Part shown: one piece after another, positions 27,846-39,278 of the stretch
Layout: each line of letters opens with the position of its first letter
Numbering within the stretch: position 1 is the stretch's first letter
Origin: Egibacteraceae bacterium
GTDB lineage: Bacteria; Actinomycetota; Nitriliruptoria; Euzebyales; Egibacteraceae
Length of the DNA stretch: 64,000 nt
NCBI GenBank assembly: GCA_035540635.1
Contig: DATLGH010000006.1
Span: forward strand, 1 to 64,000
Reading direction: 5' to 3'
The notes under the pieces: generated by a model
Database searches by the model: none
The model's input: only the letters and a program-made list of their open reading frames with translations
What the model was told of the DNA's origin: nothing
Translations under genes and position numbers: made by a program

Positions 27846-28517
27846 CTACGGGTACGCGCGGGTCTCGACGTCCTCGACGACGCCGCCGACCTCGACCGTT
27901 CCCGCCGGGCCGGGCCGGGTGCGCAGCTCCGAGCCCGTTCCCTGGCGGATGACGAGCGGCCGGCCGAGCACTGCGCCGAGGCGCACCGCGGCCGCTCCCG
28001 TGGCCTCGTCCTCGGGCACCCCGAGACGCGCGGCGAAGAACCGGGCGCGCACGCGGCCGGCCGTCTCGTCCTCCCACGCCCACGCGTGGAGGACGTCGGT
28101 CCCGGCGGGCGGGGCTTCGAGGGCGTCCACCTCGGCCGGGGACTCGTAGCGCCGAAGCGTCATCTCCGGCGCCCACTCGGGGCGGCCGCGGATCCAGCGA
28201 CGGCCGTCGTCCTCCCATGTCGCGACGGTGCCGGCCGGCGGGCGCAGGGCGTCGACCCACGTGCCGTGCTCGGCGAGCAGCCAGGCCGTGCCGACGAGTG
28301 GGTGACCGGCGAAAGGCAGCTCAGCCGCCGGGGTGTAGATCCGCAGCCGCCCCGTCGCGGGGTCGTCGAGGAACACCGTCTCGGAGAAGCCGAGGTCGGC
28401 GGCGATCGCCTGGCGGTCCTCCTCGGGGATCTCGGCCCCCTCGAGGAACACCCCGAGCGGGTTGCCCCCGGCCCCGTCAGGGCCGACGAACACGCGGAGT
28501 ACGGAAAGGGTCGGCAT
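27846..28517 (-). CDS. PhzF-family isomerase-like protein
   Basis: The 223-residue protein shows the PhzF pattern: GNPLGVFL, DLGFSETVFLDD (the catalytic Glu in SET), RIYTPAAELPFAGHPLVG and EDEATGAAAVRLG. PhzF enzymes isomerise dihydro-hydroxyanthranilate in phenazine synthesis, but most family members have unknown substrates. At 223 residues it is shorter than the usual 260-300. The central part is compressed, although both half-domains are recognisable. It lies 29 bp upstream of the desulfurase gene on the same strand. No phenazine genes are present. Confidence 0.85.
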   Translation of the reverse strand: MPTLSVLRVFVGPDGAGGNPLGVFLEGAEIPEEDRQAIAADLGFSETVFLDDPATGRLRIYTPAAELPFAGHPLVGTAWLLAEHGTWVDALRPPAGTVATWEDDGRRWIRGRPEWAPEMTLRRYESPAEVDALEAPPAGTDVLHAWAWEDETAGRVRARFFAARLGVPEDEATGAAAVRLGAVLGRPLVIRQGTGSELRTRPGPAGTVEVGGVVEDVETRAYP

Positions 28518-28556
28518 GCGGGGGACCCTACCGGTTGGCCGGGTCGCCGGAGCCGT

Positions 28557-29633
28557 TCATCCCGGCGGCGCGAGGCGGACGAGCGCTCCGGTCACGGCCA
28601 CCGCGAGCAGCAGGCCGGCGAGCTCTGCCCGTACCGTGCGCTGCAGCCGGCGCCACGCCGCGGGGCCGTCGCGGTCGATGGCCGGCACGAGCCGCCACCG
28701 GTTGTGGGCGGCGAGGGCCAGGACGACCGCGACGAGCGCCACCTTCACGAGCAGCGTCCGCCCGTAGCCGCTGCTCACCAGGCCGCCGAGGCTGCCGACC
28801 TCGCGTGCCGCCAGGGCCGTACCCGTCGGCACGAGCGCCGCGACGCTGGCCGCGGCCACGGTGGAGAAGCGGCCGAGGAGCCGGGCGCCGCCGCTCGCGT
28901 CGAACGAGCCGCGTCGCATGGCGAGGACGACGCCGAGGAGCAGGAGACCGCCCAGCCACACGCCCGCCGCGCCGGCGTGCACGACCGTGACCGTCGCCGC
29001 GAGCCAGCGGGTGTCCGCGGTCGCGCTGTGGCCGGTGAGCGTGAAGCCCGCGAGCGCGACCAGCACCCCGGCGCCCGTGACGAGCGCGCCGGTCCGCGGC
29101 CGGCCGACGCCCAAGGCCACGGCGCAGAGGCCGGCCAGGCGCAGCAGCGCCGCCGCACCGAACGGCGAGGCCGCGACGGCGGCCAGGGTCCGTGCGTCGG
29201 ACGCGCCGGCGAAGCCCGATCCCTGCACGACGGCCGCGTGCAGCGGCACGCTGAGGGCGCTCGCGGCCATGCCGGCGATGGCCGCCGCCCGCACGAGCCG
29301 CACGATGCGTGCCCGTTCGTGACCGCGGCCGTCGTGAACGGCGCCGACGAAGACCGCGCCGCCCACCGCGACGAGGACCCCGGTCACGAGCACGACGCGC
29401 ACGAGCAGCGCCGCGGCCTCCACCGCGACCTGCGAGGCGCCCAGCGCGGTGAGCGCGACGCCGGCCACCCCCGCGGCGCCGACCACGGCGGCCCCCGCGA
29501 CCGCCCTCGCCGGCATCCGACCCGAACGCCGGTCCCCCCCCGGCGCGCCGACCGGCGCCCGTCGCGCGAGCGCGCCTCGTGCCGCCGGCGCACGCACCGC
29601 CGGCGCGGCGACCTCGTGCTCGACGGCCGTCAT
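28557..29633 (-). CDS. copD: CopD-family copper transport membrane protein
   Basis: The 358-residue integral membrane protein has about eight to nine hydrophobic helices. It carries the CopD-type pattern FTLTGHSATADTRWLA and VVHAGAAGVWLGGLLLLG, then FSTVAAASVAALVPTGTALA, GYGRTLLVKVALVAVVLALAAHNRW. The His residues in GHS and VHAG are the conserved metal-associated ones. The ATG at 29633 follows an Arg/Ala-rich cytoplasmic leader. CopD proteins pass copper across the membrane with a periplasmic CopC partner. A CopC gene lies in the divergent group starting at 29732. Confidence 0.85.
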   Translation of the reverse strand: MTAVEHEVAAPAVRAPAARGALARRAPVGAPGGDRRSGRMPARAVAGAAVVGAAGVAGVALTALGASQVAVEAAALLVRVVLVTGVLVAVGGAVFVGAVHDGRGHERARIVRLVRAAAIAGMAASALSVPLHAAVVQGSGFAGASDARTLAAVAASPFGAAALLRLAGLCAVALGVGRPRTGALVTGAGVLVALAGFTLTGHSATADTRWLAATVTVVHAGAAGVWLGGLLLLGVVLAMRRGSFDASGGARLLGRFSTVAAASVAALVPTGTALAAREVGSLGGLVSSGYGRTLLVKVALVAVVLALAAHNRWRLVPAIDRDGPAAWRRLQRTVRAELAGLLLAVAVTGALVRLAPPG

Positions 29634-29719
29634 CGCGCTGTCCGTCTGTCGTCCACGACCATGGTTCGGCAGCACGCGGCCGGGGGATTGCCCGCGCATG
29701 CGCCCCACCACCGCACACG

Positions 29720-29725
29720 TACCCT
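29720..29725 (+). promoter_or_regulatory. -10 element for the DUF3105 lipoprotein gene
   Basis: TACCCT ends six bases before the ATG at 29732 with no ribosome binding site between them, consistent with a leaderless message. It lies in the 98-bp gap between divergent copD and the copC group. Confidence 0.5.
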
Positions 29726-29731
29726 GTGGAC

Positions 29732-30310
29732 ATGGCTCCGCGTACCGCTGTCGTCGCTGTGGGCGTCGGCGCCCTGCTACTCGCGGGGTGCGGTGGCGCA
29801 CCGGGAACGGCCGCCGAGGTTGACTGCGGTCCCGTGGAGGAGCAGCCCGACGCCGGCCATCAGCACCTCGTGGGCGACGCGGAGGCGCCCGTCGACTACG
29901 CCACCGTCCCCCCGACCTCCGGGTGGCACTTCGCCGACCCCGACCGGGTCCGCGGGGCACTCGGGATGCACGAGGCCGAACGCCCCCTCACCGAGACGGA
30001 GCAGGCGAGCGTGCTGGCCGTCGACGCAGTCGTCGTCACCTGGCGCGATCTCACCGCCGAGCAGCGCGACGCGCTCGCCGAGCTCGCCACCGGCGAGTAC
30101 GCCGGGCGGGTCGCGGTGACGCCCTACGACCGCCTCGAGCCGGGCCAGGTGGTGATGACCGCCTGGCGGACGATGCAGGTCTGCGACGGCCTCGACCTCG
30201 CGGCCGTCGCCCGCTTCGTCGACGCGCACGCCGCTGCGGAGCCCGACTTCTCGATGGGCGGAGCCGACCACGGCGACGAGCACGGCCGGCATGAGTTTTC
30301 CGGCCGCTGA
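29732..30310 (+). CDS. DUF3105 lipoprotein
   Basis: The 192-residue protein has a signal peptide ending in the lipobox LLLAGC (lipid-anchored Cys about residue 20). A DUF3105 domain follows, with HQHLVGDAEAPVDYATVPPT-SGWHF, VLAVDAVVVTW and YDRLEPGQVVMTAW. The His-rich motif suggests metal binding, and the C-terminus adds another His cluster (GGADHGDEHGRHE). The function of the family is unknown. It leads a rightward group with CopC and a membrane protein, pointing to extracytoplasmic copper handling. Confidence 0.85.
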   Translation: MAPRTAVVAVGVGALLLAGCGGAPGTAAEVDCGPVEEQPDAGHQHLVGDAEAPVDYATVPPTSGWHFADPDRVRGALGMHEAERPLTETEQASVLAVDAVVVTWRDLTAEQRDALAELATGEYAGRVAVTPYDRLEPGQVVMTAWRTMQVCDGLDLAAVARFVDAHAAAEPDFSMGGADHGDEHGRHEFSGR

Positions 30311-30337
30311 GCGGCTGCCCCGACCGAGGAGCGCCAC

Positions 30338-30994
30338 GTGACCAACCCCCGCGACAGCATCCGACTCCACCAGGCGGTCGCGCCCGTCGTGGCCGCCCTG
30401 CTCGCAGGGGCGGCCCTGGTCGTCGGCGCCGGGCCCGCTGCGGCGCACGCGGCACTCGTGGGGGCACACCCCGAAGACGGGGCGACGGTCACCGACGAGC
30501 TCGACATGGTCGTGCTGGAGTTCGACGAGCCCGTCGGCTTCGCGCAGGTCCGGGTGACCGGACCCGACGGCCAGCGGGTGGACGAGGGGCAGCCGGGGGA
30601 GCGGGGGACGACGGTCGAGCAGCCCCTCGCACCGGTGCTGCCAAGGGGCGCCTACGAGGTGGCGTTCCGGGTCACACCCGACGACGGGCATCCCCTCGAG
30701 GGACGGGTTGCGTTCACCTACGCCGGTCCGGTCGGCACGGGCGACGTGGGCGACCCACCGCCCGCCGCCGGGGACAGGGCCGAAACCGTGCTGCCCGCAC
30801 CCGGCGAGGCAGACGTCCGGGAGGAGCAGACCGGAGTGGAGGCCGAGGGCATGGGTGCCGAGCGGGAGGCCGACCTCGGCTACCCCGTGCTGGTCCTCGC
30901 ACTGCTCGTGCTCCTCGCTGCGGCCGGCGGTGCGGCCCTGTTCGTGCGCCGGCGCGGTCGGGGCGGCTCCGGCGGCCGGGTCGCGGACGCGTAG
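30338..30994 (+). CDS. copC: CopC-domain copper-binding protein
   Basis: The 218-residue protein has a signal peptide ending at AAAHA, giving a mature N-terminus starting with His (HAALVGAHPEDGA). That His is the amino-terminal Cu(II) ligand of CopC. DDGHPLEGRVAFTY supplies the second conserved His. A charged linker and a C-terminal transmembrane helix (VLVLALLVLLAAAGGAALFV) with a basic tail anchor it outside the membrane. The start is GTG with GAGGAG upstream. It probably works with the divergent CopD. A DUF3105 gene precedes it by 27 bp and a membrane-protein gene follows 11 bp later. Confidence 0.88.
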   Translation: MTNPRDSIRLHQAVAPVVAALLAGAALVVGAGPAAAHAALVGAHPEDGATVTDELDMVVLEFDEPVGFAQVRVTGPDGQRVDEGQPGERGTTVEQPLAPVLPRGAYEVAFRVTPDDGHPLEGRVAFTYAGPVGTGDVGDPPPAAGDRAETVLPAPGEADVREEQTGVEAEGMGAEREADLGYPVLVLALLVLLAAAGGAALFVRRRGRGGSGGRVADA

Positions 30995-31005
30995 GCGACG
31001 GAGCC

Positions 31006-32082
31006 GTGCCCCGCACCGTGCGTCTCGCCAGCCTCGCCATGCTCGCCGCAGGCCTGCTCGTCGGTCTGGCCGCCCCCGCGCTCGCACACGGACGGGGCAC
31101 CGACGCCAGCAACTACCTCAGCCGCGTCACCGCCGCCCCCACGATCGAGGGGTTGCGGTGGCGGGTGTACGGCGGCGACGAGCTGCTGTGGGTCGAGAAC
31201 CGCACCGGCGACGAGCTCATCGTCTACGGCTACGAGCGTGAGCCCCGTGACCTCTACCTGCGGATCGGGCCCGACGGGGTCTTCGAGAACCGCAACGCCG
31301 CAGCCACCTACCTCAACCGGGAGCGGCTCGGCGGCCCGGTCCCCGAAGGGATCGACGCGGAGGCGCCCCCCGACTGGGTGCAGGTGTCGACCGAGCCCCG
31401 CTTCATGTGGCACGACCACCGCATCCACTACATGGGCGTGGGCCTGCACCCGCGCGTCACGGACCCCGCCGAGCGTACGCCGATCATGGAGTGGTCGGTC
31501 CCGTTCAGTCTCGCCGGCGAGGAGCTCGAGGTCGCCGGCGAGCTCGAGTGGGTGCCGGGGCCGCCGTGGTGGCCGTGGCCACTCGTCGGTCTCGCACTCA
31601 CACTGCCGGCCCTCCTGGGCCTGCGCACCGGGCCGCACGGCGACCGCTGGCCGGGGCTCGCGCGGCCCGCTGCGCTCGTCCTCGGCGCGGTCGCGGCCAC
31701 GAACCTCGTGTTCCTCGTCGACGACCTGCTCGCCGTGCCGCTGCCCCTTGCGACCCGTGTGCCCGCCGCCGTGCAGACCGCGCTGTTCATCGGTCTCGCG
31801 GCTTTCGGCGCGCTGCGGGGCCGCCGGGGCGGGGACGCCGGCGCCTTCACCGCCCTCGGGGTGGGCGCGGGCGCACTGCTCATCGGCCAGGGCCTGCTGC
31901 TCCTGCCGGCCCTCGCCGCGTCACAGCTGTCGACGGTCTTTCCCGACGCCGTGCCGCGCCTCGTCATGGGGTTGAACATCGCCCAGGTGCTGCCCCTCGG
32001 TGCCGTCGCGTTCGTCGGGACGCGCCGGGTGCTGCCCGCGGACGCCGGTCCGCGCGACGAGCCCGCCGCCGTCGGCGGGTGA
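31006..32082 (+). CDS. Exported/membrane protein of unknown function, copper-cluster neighbour
   Basis: The 358-residue protein has a signal peptide (LAMLAAGLLVGLAAPALAHG). An extracytoplasmic domain of about 170 residues follows, then about five transmembrane helices (for example WPWPLVGLALTLPALLGL, then LVMGLNIAQVLPLGAVAFVG). The outer domain contains an aromatic/His-rich motif FMWHDHRIHYMGVGLHPRV, plausible for metal binding. I do not recognise a named family, though proteins of this layout often follow CopC in Actinobacteria. It is 11 bp after copC and is almost certainly co-transcribed. Confidence 0.7.
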   Translation: MPRTVRLASLAMLAAGLLVGLAAPALAHGRGTDASNYLSRVTAAPTIEGLRWRVYGGDELLWVENRTGDELIVYGYEREPRDLYLRIGPDGVFENRNAAATYLNRERLGGPVPEGIDAEAPPDWVQVSTEPRFMWHDHRIHYMGVGLHPRVTDPAERTPIMEWSVPFSLAGEELEVAGELEWVPGPPWWPWPLVGLALTLPALLGLRTGPHGDRWPGLARPAALVLGAVAATNLVFLVDDLLAVPLPLATRVPAAVQTALFIGLAAFGALRGRRGGDAGAFTALGVGAGALLIGQGLLLLPALAASQLSTVFPDAVPRLVMGLNIAQVLPLGAVAFVGTRRVLPADAGPRDEPAAVGG

Positions 32083-32097
32083 CCTCCGGCGGTCCGC

Positions 32098-33171
32098 TCA
32101 GCCGAGCACGCCCCCGGCGAGACCGCCGAGGCCGAAGGTGACCGCCGCCGCCACCGCCCCGACGGCGAGCTGGCGGAGCCCCGACCGCAGCATCGGCCGG
32201 TTGGTCAGCAGGCTGATGGCCGCACCGACGGTGAACAGCGCCACGGACGCCGCAGCCATCGCCGTGAGCATCGCGGCGGCCCCCGATCCGATCACGAAGG
32301 GCAGCAACGGGATGGTGGCCCCGACGGAGAACGCGGCGAAGTTCGACGCCGCGGCGCCCCAGGGCGAGCCGAGGGCGGTCGGGTCGAAACCGAGCTTCTC
32401 GCGCGCGAGGACCCGCGCGGCCACGTCGGGGTCCCGCAGGAGCTCCTCGGCTGCGCGCTCGGCCTCGCCGGCGGGGGTCCCGCGGGCGCGCAGCAGCAGC
32501 GCGAGCTCGTTCGTCGGCTCGTCGGCGAGCTCCGTCAGGTGCGCGGCGTCGAGCGCGATCTCACCGGCGAACAGCTCACGCTGCGACGTGACGGAGATGA
32601 ACTCGCCGGCCCCCATGGACAGGGCTCCGCCGAGCAGGCCGGCGAGGCCGGCGAGGACGATGACCTCGTTCGAGGCCTGACCGCCTGCCATGCCCATGAC
32701 GAGGGCGAGGTTGGAAACGAGGCCGTCGTTGACGCCGAAGACGCCGGCGCGCAGGCCGCCCGACGTGCGGGCCCGCCACGAGGGGAACAGGCCCGCGACG
32801 ACCCGGGCGTGCACCCGCTCGTCGACGACCATGTGCGCGGGCGCGGCGGGGTCGGCGTCGTAGCGGCTGATCTCCGACGCCTCGCCCCGCTCGAGGAGGG
32901 GGATGACCGCCCCCACGCCGAGGCGCCGCGCGATCCACGCGAGCAGCCGCGCGCGGCCGCCGACCTGATGCGCGGCGACCCGGGGCGGGTCCTCGCCGAG
33001 CTCGGTGAGCTTGGCCGCCCAGTGGCGTGCGTGGCGCTCCTCGGCCTCGGCGAGCCCGAGGAGGATGTCGCGGCGCTCGCCGTGCGCGCGCTCGGCGAGG
33101 GCACGGTACACCGCCGCCCCGTCGAGCTCGTCGGCCATGTGGCGCCGGTACCGCCGCTTCGCACTCCTCAT
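32098..33171 (-). CDS. Ferritin-like (rubrerythrin) plus VIT1/CCC1 fusion, probable iron/manganese exporter
   Basis: The 357-residue protein joins an N-terminal ferritin-like helical domain (residues 1-150, with E-x-x-H in LAEAEERHARHW) to a VIT1/CCC1 transporter domain. The latter has five hydrophobic helices and GVFGVNDGLVSNLALV, GALSMGAGEFISV and GAAASNFAAFSVGA. This Er-VIT1 architecture matches MbfA-type membrane ferritins that export iron. The ATG at 33171 has no strong Shine-Dalgarno; an internal ATG 11 codons on (MADELDGA) is a plausible alternative start. It converges with the copper group and diverges from the TPP riboswitch of thiC. Confidence 0.88.
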   Translation of the reverse strand: MRSAKRRYRRHMADELDGAAVYRALAERAHGERRDILLGLAEAEERHARHWAAKLTELGEDPPRVAAHQVGGRARLLAWIARRLGVGAVIPLLERGEASEISRYDADPAAPAHMVVDERVHARVVAGLFPSWRARTSGGLRAGVFGVNDGLVSNLALVMGMAGGQASNEVIVLAGLAGLLGGALSMGAGEFISVTSQRELFAGEIALDAAHLTELADEPTNELALLLRARGTPAGEAERAAEELLRDPDVAARVLAREKLGFDPTALGSPWGAAASNFAAFSVGATIPLLPFVIGSGAAAMLTAMAAASVALFTVGAAISLLTNRPMLRSGLRQLAVGAVAAAVTFGLGGLAGGVLG

Positions 33172-33253
33172 CGCCCGCCGATGATAGCCGGGGGGCGTCG
33201 TTGCCCGGGCGTGCCGCCCGGCATCGCGTGTCGCGGCCGTGCCGGGGCGCCGC

Positions 33254-35078
<1,825 letters not shown>

Positions 35079-35091
35079 GCCGTCGCGCCCG

Positions 35092-35943
35092 TCAGCGCTG
35101 CGCGCGGTAGCGGTGCATGGTGAGCGGCGCGAACACGGCGACGAGTCCGGCGCAGATCAGCAGCACGACGCCGAGCTGGCCGGCCGTCGCGTTGCCGTGC
35201 ATGAGCCCGCGCACCGCCGCCACCACGTGGGTGACCGGGTTCACGCCGACCACCGCCTGCAGCCAGGACGGCATGGTCGCAGGGTCCACGAGGATGTTGC
35301 TCATGAAGGTGAGGGGGAACAGCACGAGCATCGCCGCGTACATGACCGACTCGGGCGTGCGCATGAAAAGCCCGAACAGCGTCCAGATCCACGACAGGCT
35401 GAAGGAGAAGGCCAGGAGGAGCAGCACCGCCGACAGCAGCCCGACCGCCCCGCCACCCGGCCGGAAACCGAGCGCGAGACCGAGCACGACCATGATCGCC
35501 GAGGCGAGCGTGTAGCGGACCGCGTCGCCGAGCAACGCGCCGACGAGGACGGCGGGCTGCCAGATCGGCAGCGACCGGAAGCGGTCGAACACCCCCTTGG
35601 TGATGTCGGTGTTCAGCGCCGAGCCGGTGTACATGGTGATCATCGTGACGGTCATGACGAGGATGCCCGGCAGCACGAACTGCAGGTACTCGCCGGTCGA
35701 CCCCGCGAGGGCACCGCCGAACAGGTACGTGAACAGCAGCAGGAACATGATCGGGAACATCGTCACGTCGAACAGCTGCTCCGGGACGTGCTTGATCTTC
35801 AGCAGCGCGCGCCACCCGAAGGTGAGCGACGCCGCCAGCGCGCTCGGGCGGGGCGGGCGCGCCCGCCCCGCCAGGACCGCCCGGAGGTCCGCGTCCCCTG
35901 GGTGGGCGCCGGTCAGCGGCGCCTCGGCCTGCCGGGGGGTCAT
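35092..35943 (-). CDS. ABC-2 type transport permease (DrrB-like)
   Basis: The 283-residue protein has six hydrophobic segments typical of ABC-2 permeases (for example [19 protein letters not shown] and [15 protein letters not shown]). The family motif [24 protein letters not shown] precedes the last helix. The ATG at 35943 overlaps the ATPase stop (ATGA), so the two are coupled. With the adjacent ATPase it would form a DrrAB-type exporter for a hydrophobic substrate. The substrate cannot be inferred from sequence. Confidence 0.92.
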   Translation of the reverse strand: MTPRQAEAPLTGAHPGDADLRAVLAGRARPPRPSALAASLTFGWRALLKIKHVPEQLFDVTMFPIMFLLLFTYLFGGALAGSTGEYLQFVLPGILVMTVTMITMYTGSALNTDITKGVFDRFRSLPIWQPAVLVGALLGDAVRYTLASAIMVVLGLALGFRPGGGAVGLLSAVLLLLAFSFSLSWIWTLFGLFMRTPESVMYAAMLVLFPLTFMSNILVDPATMPSWLQAVVGVNPVTHVVAAVRGLMHGNATAGQLGVVLLICAGLVAVFAPLTMHRYRAQR

Positions 35944-36950
35944 GTCCGCTCCTCCAAGGTCGCCGCCGGCCGCCGGCCGCCTGTCGAGGTGGCGGCCTCC
36001 TCGGCGGGGTGACCGGTCAGGGCCAGGAACACCTCGTCGAGGGTCGGCTGCCCGAGCGCGAAGTCGGTGACCGTCACGCCACGGCGCACGAGCTCCGCGA
36101 GCGCACCCGCCACCGCTTCCACGTCGGCGACCGTGGCCGACAGCGCGACCGGGTCCACCTCGCGCTGCACCGGAACCCCCAGCGCGACGGCGAGCAGCCG
36201 CTCGGCCTCCGGCCGCTGACCGGCGTCGCCCAGACGCACCCGCAACGACCCGGCGCCGACCTCCGCCTTGAGCTCACCGCTCGTCCCCTCGGCGATGACG
36301 TGCCCGTGGTCGATCACCGCGATGCGGTCTGCGAGGTGGTCGGCCTCGTCGAGGTACTGCGTGGTGAGCAGCACCGTCGTGCCCTCGGCGACGAGGGCCC
36401 GCACGATCTCCCACACCTGGTTGCGGCTGCGCGGGTCGAGGCCGGTGGTCGGCTCGTCGAGGAACATGAGCTCGGGGGTGACGACGATGCTCGCGGCGAT
36501 GTCGAGGCGCCGGCGCATGCCACCCGAGTAGGTCTTCACCTGACGGTCGGCCGCTTCGGAGAGCGAGAAGGCGTCGAGCAGCTCGGCGGCCCGCTCCCTC
36601 GCCTGCGCCCGCGAGTGGCCGAGCAGCCGGGCGAGCAGCACGAGGTTCTCCGCGCCGGTGAGGTCCTCGTCGACCGATGCGAACTGCCCCGTCAGGCTCA
36701 CCCGGCTCCGCACCGCGTCGGCTTCCCCGACGATGTCGTACCCGAGGACGCGTGCCGTTCCCGCGTCCGGCGTGAGCAGGGTGGCGAGCATTCGGATCGT
36801 CGTCGTCTTTCCCGCGCCGTTGGGCCCGAGGAACCCGTACACGCCACCGGCGCGGACGGCCAGGTCCACGCCGTCGACCGCCCGCACTGTCCCGAAGCCC
36901 TTCACGAGCCCTGACGCCTCGATGGCCAGGTCCGTCGTCGCGCCCACCAC
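35940..36950 (-). CDS. ABC transporter ATP-binding protein (DrrA-like)
   Basis: The 336-residue ATPase has Walker [11 protein letters not shown], the Q-loop in [15 protein letters not shown], signature [13 protein letters not shown], Walker [13 protein letters not shown] and the switch region [12 protein letters not shown]. The C-terminal 100 residues form the DUF4162-like extension usual in daunorubicin-resistance-type exporters and end in a [14 protein letters not shown] motif. It partners with the overlapping permease gene. No regulator or biosynthetic cluster is adjacent, so a general efflux role is the safest reading. Confidence 0.94.
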   Translation of the reverse strand: MVGATTDLAIEASGLVKGFGTVRAVDGVDLAVRAGGVYGFLGPNGAGKTTTIRMLATLLTPDAGTARVLGYDIVGEADAVRSRVSLTGQFASVDEDLTGAENLVLLARLLGHSRAQARERAAELLDAFSLSEAADRQVKTYSGGMRRRLDIAASIVVTPELMFLDEPTTGLDPRSRNQVWEIVRALVAEGTTVLLTTQYLDEADHLADRIAVIDHGHVIAEGTSGELKAEVGAGSLRVRLGDAGQRPEAERLLAVALGVPVQREVDPVALSATVADVEAVAGALAELVRRGVTVTDFALGQPTLDEVFLALTGHPAEEAATSTGGRRPAATLEERT

Positions 36951-37050
36951 GCTTCCTCCTTGCCGCCTGTGTTCCCCCGCGCGGTTCCCCCCGGGGCATC
37001 GTAGTCCACCGGCCGGCGCTTCACGGGGGGTGCCCGTCGGGCGCTCGGCC

Positions 37051-38526
37051 CTACGTGGCGGCGGCGCGCAGCGCGCGCTTGTCGACCTTGCCGGTGGCGT
37101 TTCGGGGCAGCGCGTCGACGCAGAGGATGCGGCGGGGGACGGCGTGGACGCCGACGCGCTCGGCGACGAGCCGCCGCAAGGCGTTCAGGTCGAGGGCGGC
37201 GGCGAGCCCGGGGACGACTGCGGCGCCGACCGCCTCACCGCCGAGCACGTCGGGGACGGGGAACACCGCCGCGTCGTCCACGCCCGGTGCGGTGCACAGG
37301 ACCCGCTCGACCTCACGGCTCGACACGTTGGCGCCGCCGCGCAGGATGAGGTCCTTCGTGCGGTCGGTGATCCGCACGGTCCCGTCCGCCGCGACCGTGC
37401 CGAGGTCGCCGGTCGGTAGCCACCCTTCGCGCAGGGCGCCACCGGGCGCGTCGAGGGTGCCGCCGGTCACCGTCGGGCCCGCGACCTCGAGCTCGCCGGT
37501 CACCCCGGGGGGCAGCGGGCCGCCGGCGCCGCGGGCGCGGACGCGCAGCCCGGCGAGCGGCCGGCCGACCGTGCCGGGTGGCGCCGGGCGGGCGGGGTCG
37601 TAGCGCAGGGCAGTGACCGGTCCGTGCGCCTCCGTGAGGCCCCACACGTCGTACAGCGCGACGCGGGGGTGGCGGGCGGCCAGGGTCCGCGCCGTCGCGG
37701 GGGGCATCGGGGCGCCACCGTGCACAAGCGTCCGCCAGGTCGGGACGTCGACCGGGTCCTCGCGGGCGAGGAGGGTGAGCCATGCCGGCACGGCGTCGAG
37801 CAGGGTGATGCGGTGGGCGGCCATCCGCGCGAGTGCCCCGGCCGGGCGCGTGTCCGCCGGCAGGACGTTGCACCCGCCGACGAGGATAATGGTCATGGTC
37901 TGGGTGGACAGGACGCCGATGTAGGTGAGCGGCATGACGACGAGGCTGCGCTCGCCTTCGCCGAGGGTGAGCAGCTCGAGGTAGGCGCGTCCGACGTGGA
38001 GGAGGCCGCGGCTGGTGAGCCGGACGATCGTCGGGTGCCCGGTGGTGCCCGACGTCGCCACAAGCGCCACCGCCCGGTCGGGGTCGGCGGGCACCGCCGG
38101 CAGGTCACCGGGCCGGGCGCTGCCGTCGAGGGGTAGGGCGACCCGGGCCGGGGCGGGCGCGGCGTCGCCGGCGGCGGCACGCAGCCGGTCGGCGTGGGCG
38201 TCGTCGGCCACGCAGAGGGCCGGTCCGGCTCGCGCGAGGAGGGCGGCCCAGCGCGGGGGCGGCAGGCTCGCGGGCAGCAGGAGCGCCGTGACCCCGATGC
38301 GGGCGCACGCGAACGGCGCGGCGTAGAGCGGGGCGTCGGCGGAAAGGGCGAACGCCACCCGGTCGCCGGGTCGCGCACCGGCGGCGAGCAGCCCCCCGGC
38401 CGCTGCGCTCACCGCGGCGTCGAGCTCGGCGTAGGTCAGCGACCCGGCAGGGCTCTCGACCGCGGGCCGGTCCGGCCAGCGGGCCGCCGCCGCGCGCAGC
38501 AGCGCGTCGAGCGACCCTTCGCCCAC
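37051..38526 (-). CDS. AMP-forming acyl-CoA synthetase-like ligase
   Basis: The 491-residue enzyme belongs to the acyl-adenylating (ANL) superfamily. It has the phosphate-binding [27 protein letters not shown] (adenine loop), [24 protein letters not shown] and the C-terminal [14 protein letters not shown] with the catalytic Lys. It would activate a carboxylate as acyl-AMP and then make the CoA thioester. The substrate is unknown. The start is the GTG at 38526, which sits 12 bp from bioY; the longer frame upstream is antisense-like Arg-rich sequence. Co-location with the biotin transporter bioY makes pimelate or a related precursor a possible substrate, but this is inference. Confidence 0.85.
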   Translation of the reverse strand: MGEGSLDALLRAAAARWPDRPAVESPAGSLTYAELDAAVSAAAGGLLAAGARPGDRVAFALSADAPLYAAPFACARIGVTALLLPASLPPPRWAALLARAGPALCVADDAHADRLRAAAGDAAPAPARVALPLDGSARPGDLPAVPADPDRAVALVATSGTTGHPTIVRLTSRGLLHVGRAYLELLTLGEGERSLVVMPLTYIGVLSTQTMTIILVGGCNVLPADTRPAGALARMAAHRITLLDAVPAWLTLLAREDPVDVPTWRTLVHGGAPMPPATARTLAARHPRVALYDVWGLTEAHGPVTALRYDPARPAPPGTVGRPLAGLRVRARGAGGPLPPGVTGELEVAGPTVTGGTLDAPGGALREGWLPTGDLGTVAADGTVRITDRTKDLILRGGANVSSREVERVLCTAPGVDDAAVFPVPDVLGGEAVGAAVVPGLAAALDLNALRRLVAERVGVHAVPRRILCVDALPRNATGKVDKRALRAAAT

Positions 38527-38537
38527 GGCACCGGGCG

Positions 38538-39131
38538 TCAGGCGCGGTCGCCGGCGAGGCGCCAGGCAGCCGGCAGGGCGAGCGCGGCCGCGACCGCCTT
38601 CAGGGCGTCGCCGACGAGGAACGGGGCGACTCCGAGCCCCAAGGCCTCGACGACGCCGTACCCGCCGACGAAGGCGAGCCATGGGACGCCGAGTGCGTAG
38701 ATCACGAGGGAGCCGAGGGCGAATGTCGCCGCCATGCCGAGCGGGCCCCGGTCCCACCCCCGCCTTGCGCAGGCGCCGACGACCGTCGCGGCCACGACGA
38801 ACCCGACGAGGTAGCCCCCCGACGGTCCGACGAGGTAGGACACCCCGCCGGTCCAGCCGGAGAAAACCGGTAGGCCGACCGCCCCCAGCAGCAGGTAGGT
38901 GGCCTGTCCCGCGGCCGCGCGCGCCGGACCGAGCGCCGCGGCGGTCAGCAGGACGGCGAACGTTCCGCCCGTGATCGGCACGGGGGAGAACCCCAGCGGG
39001 ATCCGCAGCTGCGAGGCGGCGGCGGTGAGCAGGGCAGCCCCGAGGACGAAGGCGACGTCGCGCGCGAGCGTCCGCGGGAAGACGTCGGCGAGGACCGGGC
39101 GGGAACCGGCGACCGGTGCAAAGGCGGACAC
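38538..39131 (-). CDS. bioY: Biotin transporter BioY (ECF S-component)
   Basis: The 197-residue membrane protein has about six helices and the BioY signatures RIPLGFSPVPITGGTFAVLL, GPSGGYLVGFV and a GDALKAVAAALAL tail. BioY binds biotin and works with an ECF energising module encoded elsewhere, or slowly on its own. No bioM/bioN genes are adjacent. The acyl-adenylating ligase follows 12 bp later on the same strand. No biotin-repressor site was recognised in the 147-bp divergent upstream region. Confidence 0.94.
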   Translation of the reverse strand: MSAFAPVAGSRPVLADVFPRTLARDVAFVLGAALLTAAASQLRIPLGFSPVPITGGTFAVLLTAAALGPARAAAGQATYLLLGAVGLPVFSGWTGGVSYLVGPSGGYLVGFVVAATVVGACARRGWDRGPLGMAATFALGSLVIYALGVPWLAFVGGYGVVEALGLGVAPFLVGDALKAVAAALALPAAWRLAGDRA

Positions 39132-39278
39132 GGCGTTCTCCTGCGGCTGCGAGAGGTCGGGCGGGCTTGGTCGCAGCCTAGAGCAGCGGCGGGGCGGGCG
39201 CCCATGGCATCATGCGGTGCGAGCCCCCGCGCGCCCCCGGGGCGCCCGCACCGTTGCCCCCTGCCAGTGAGCTGACGC

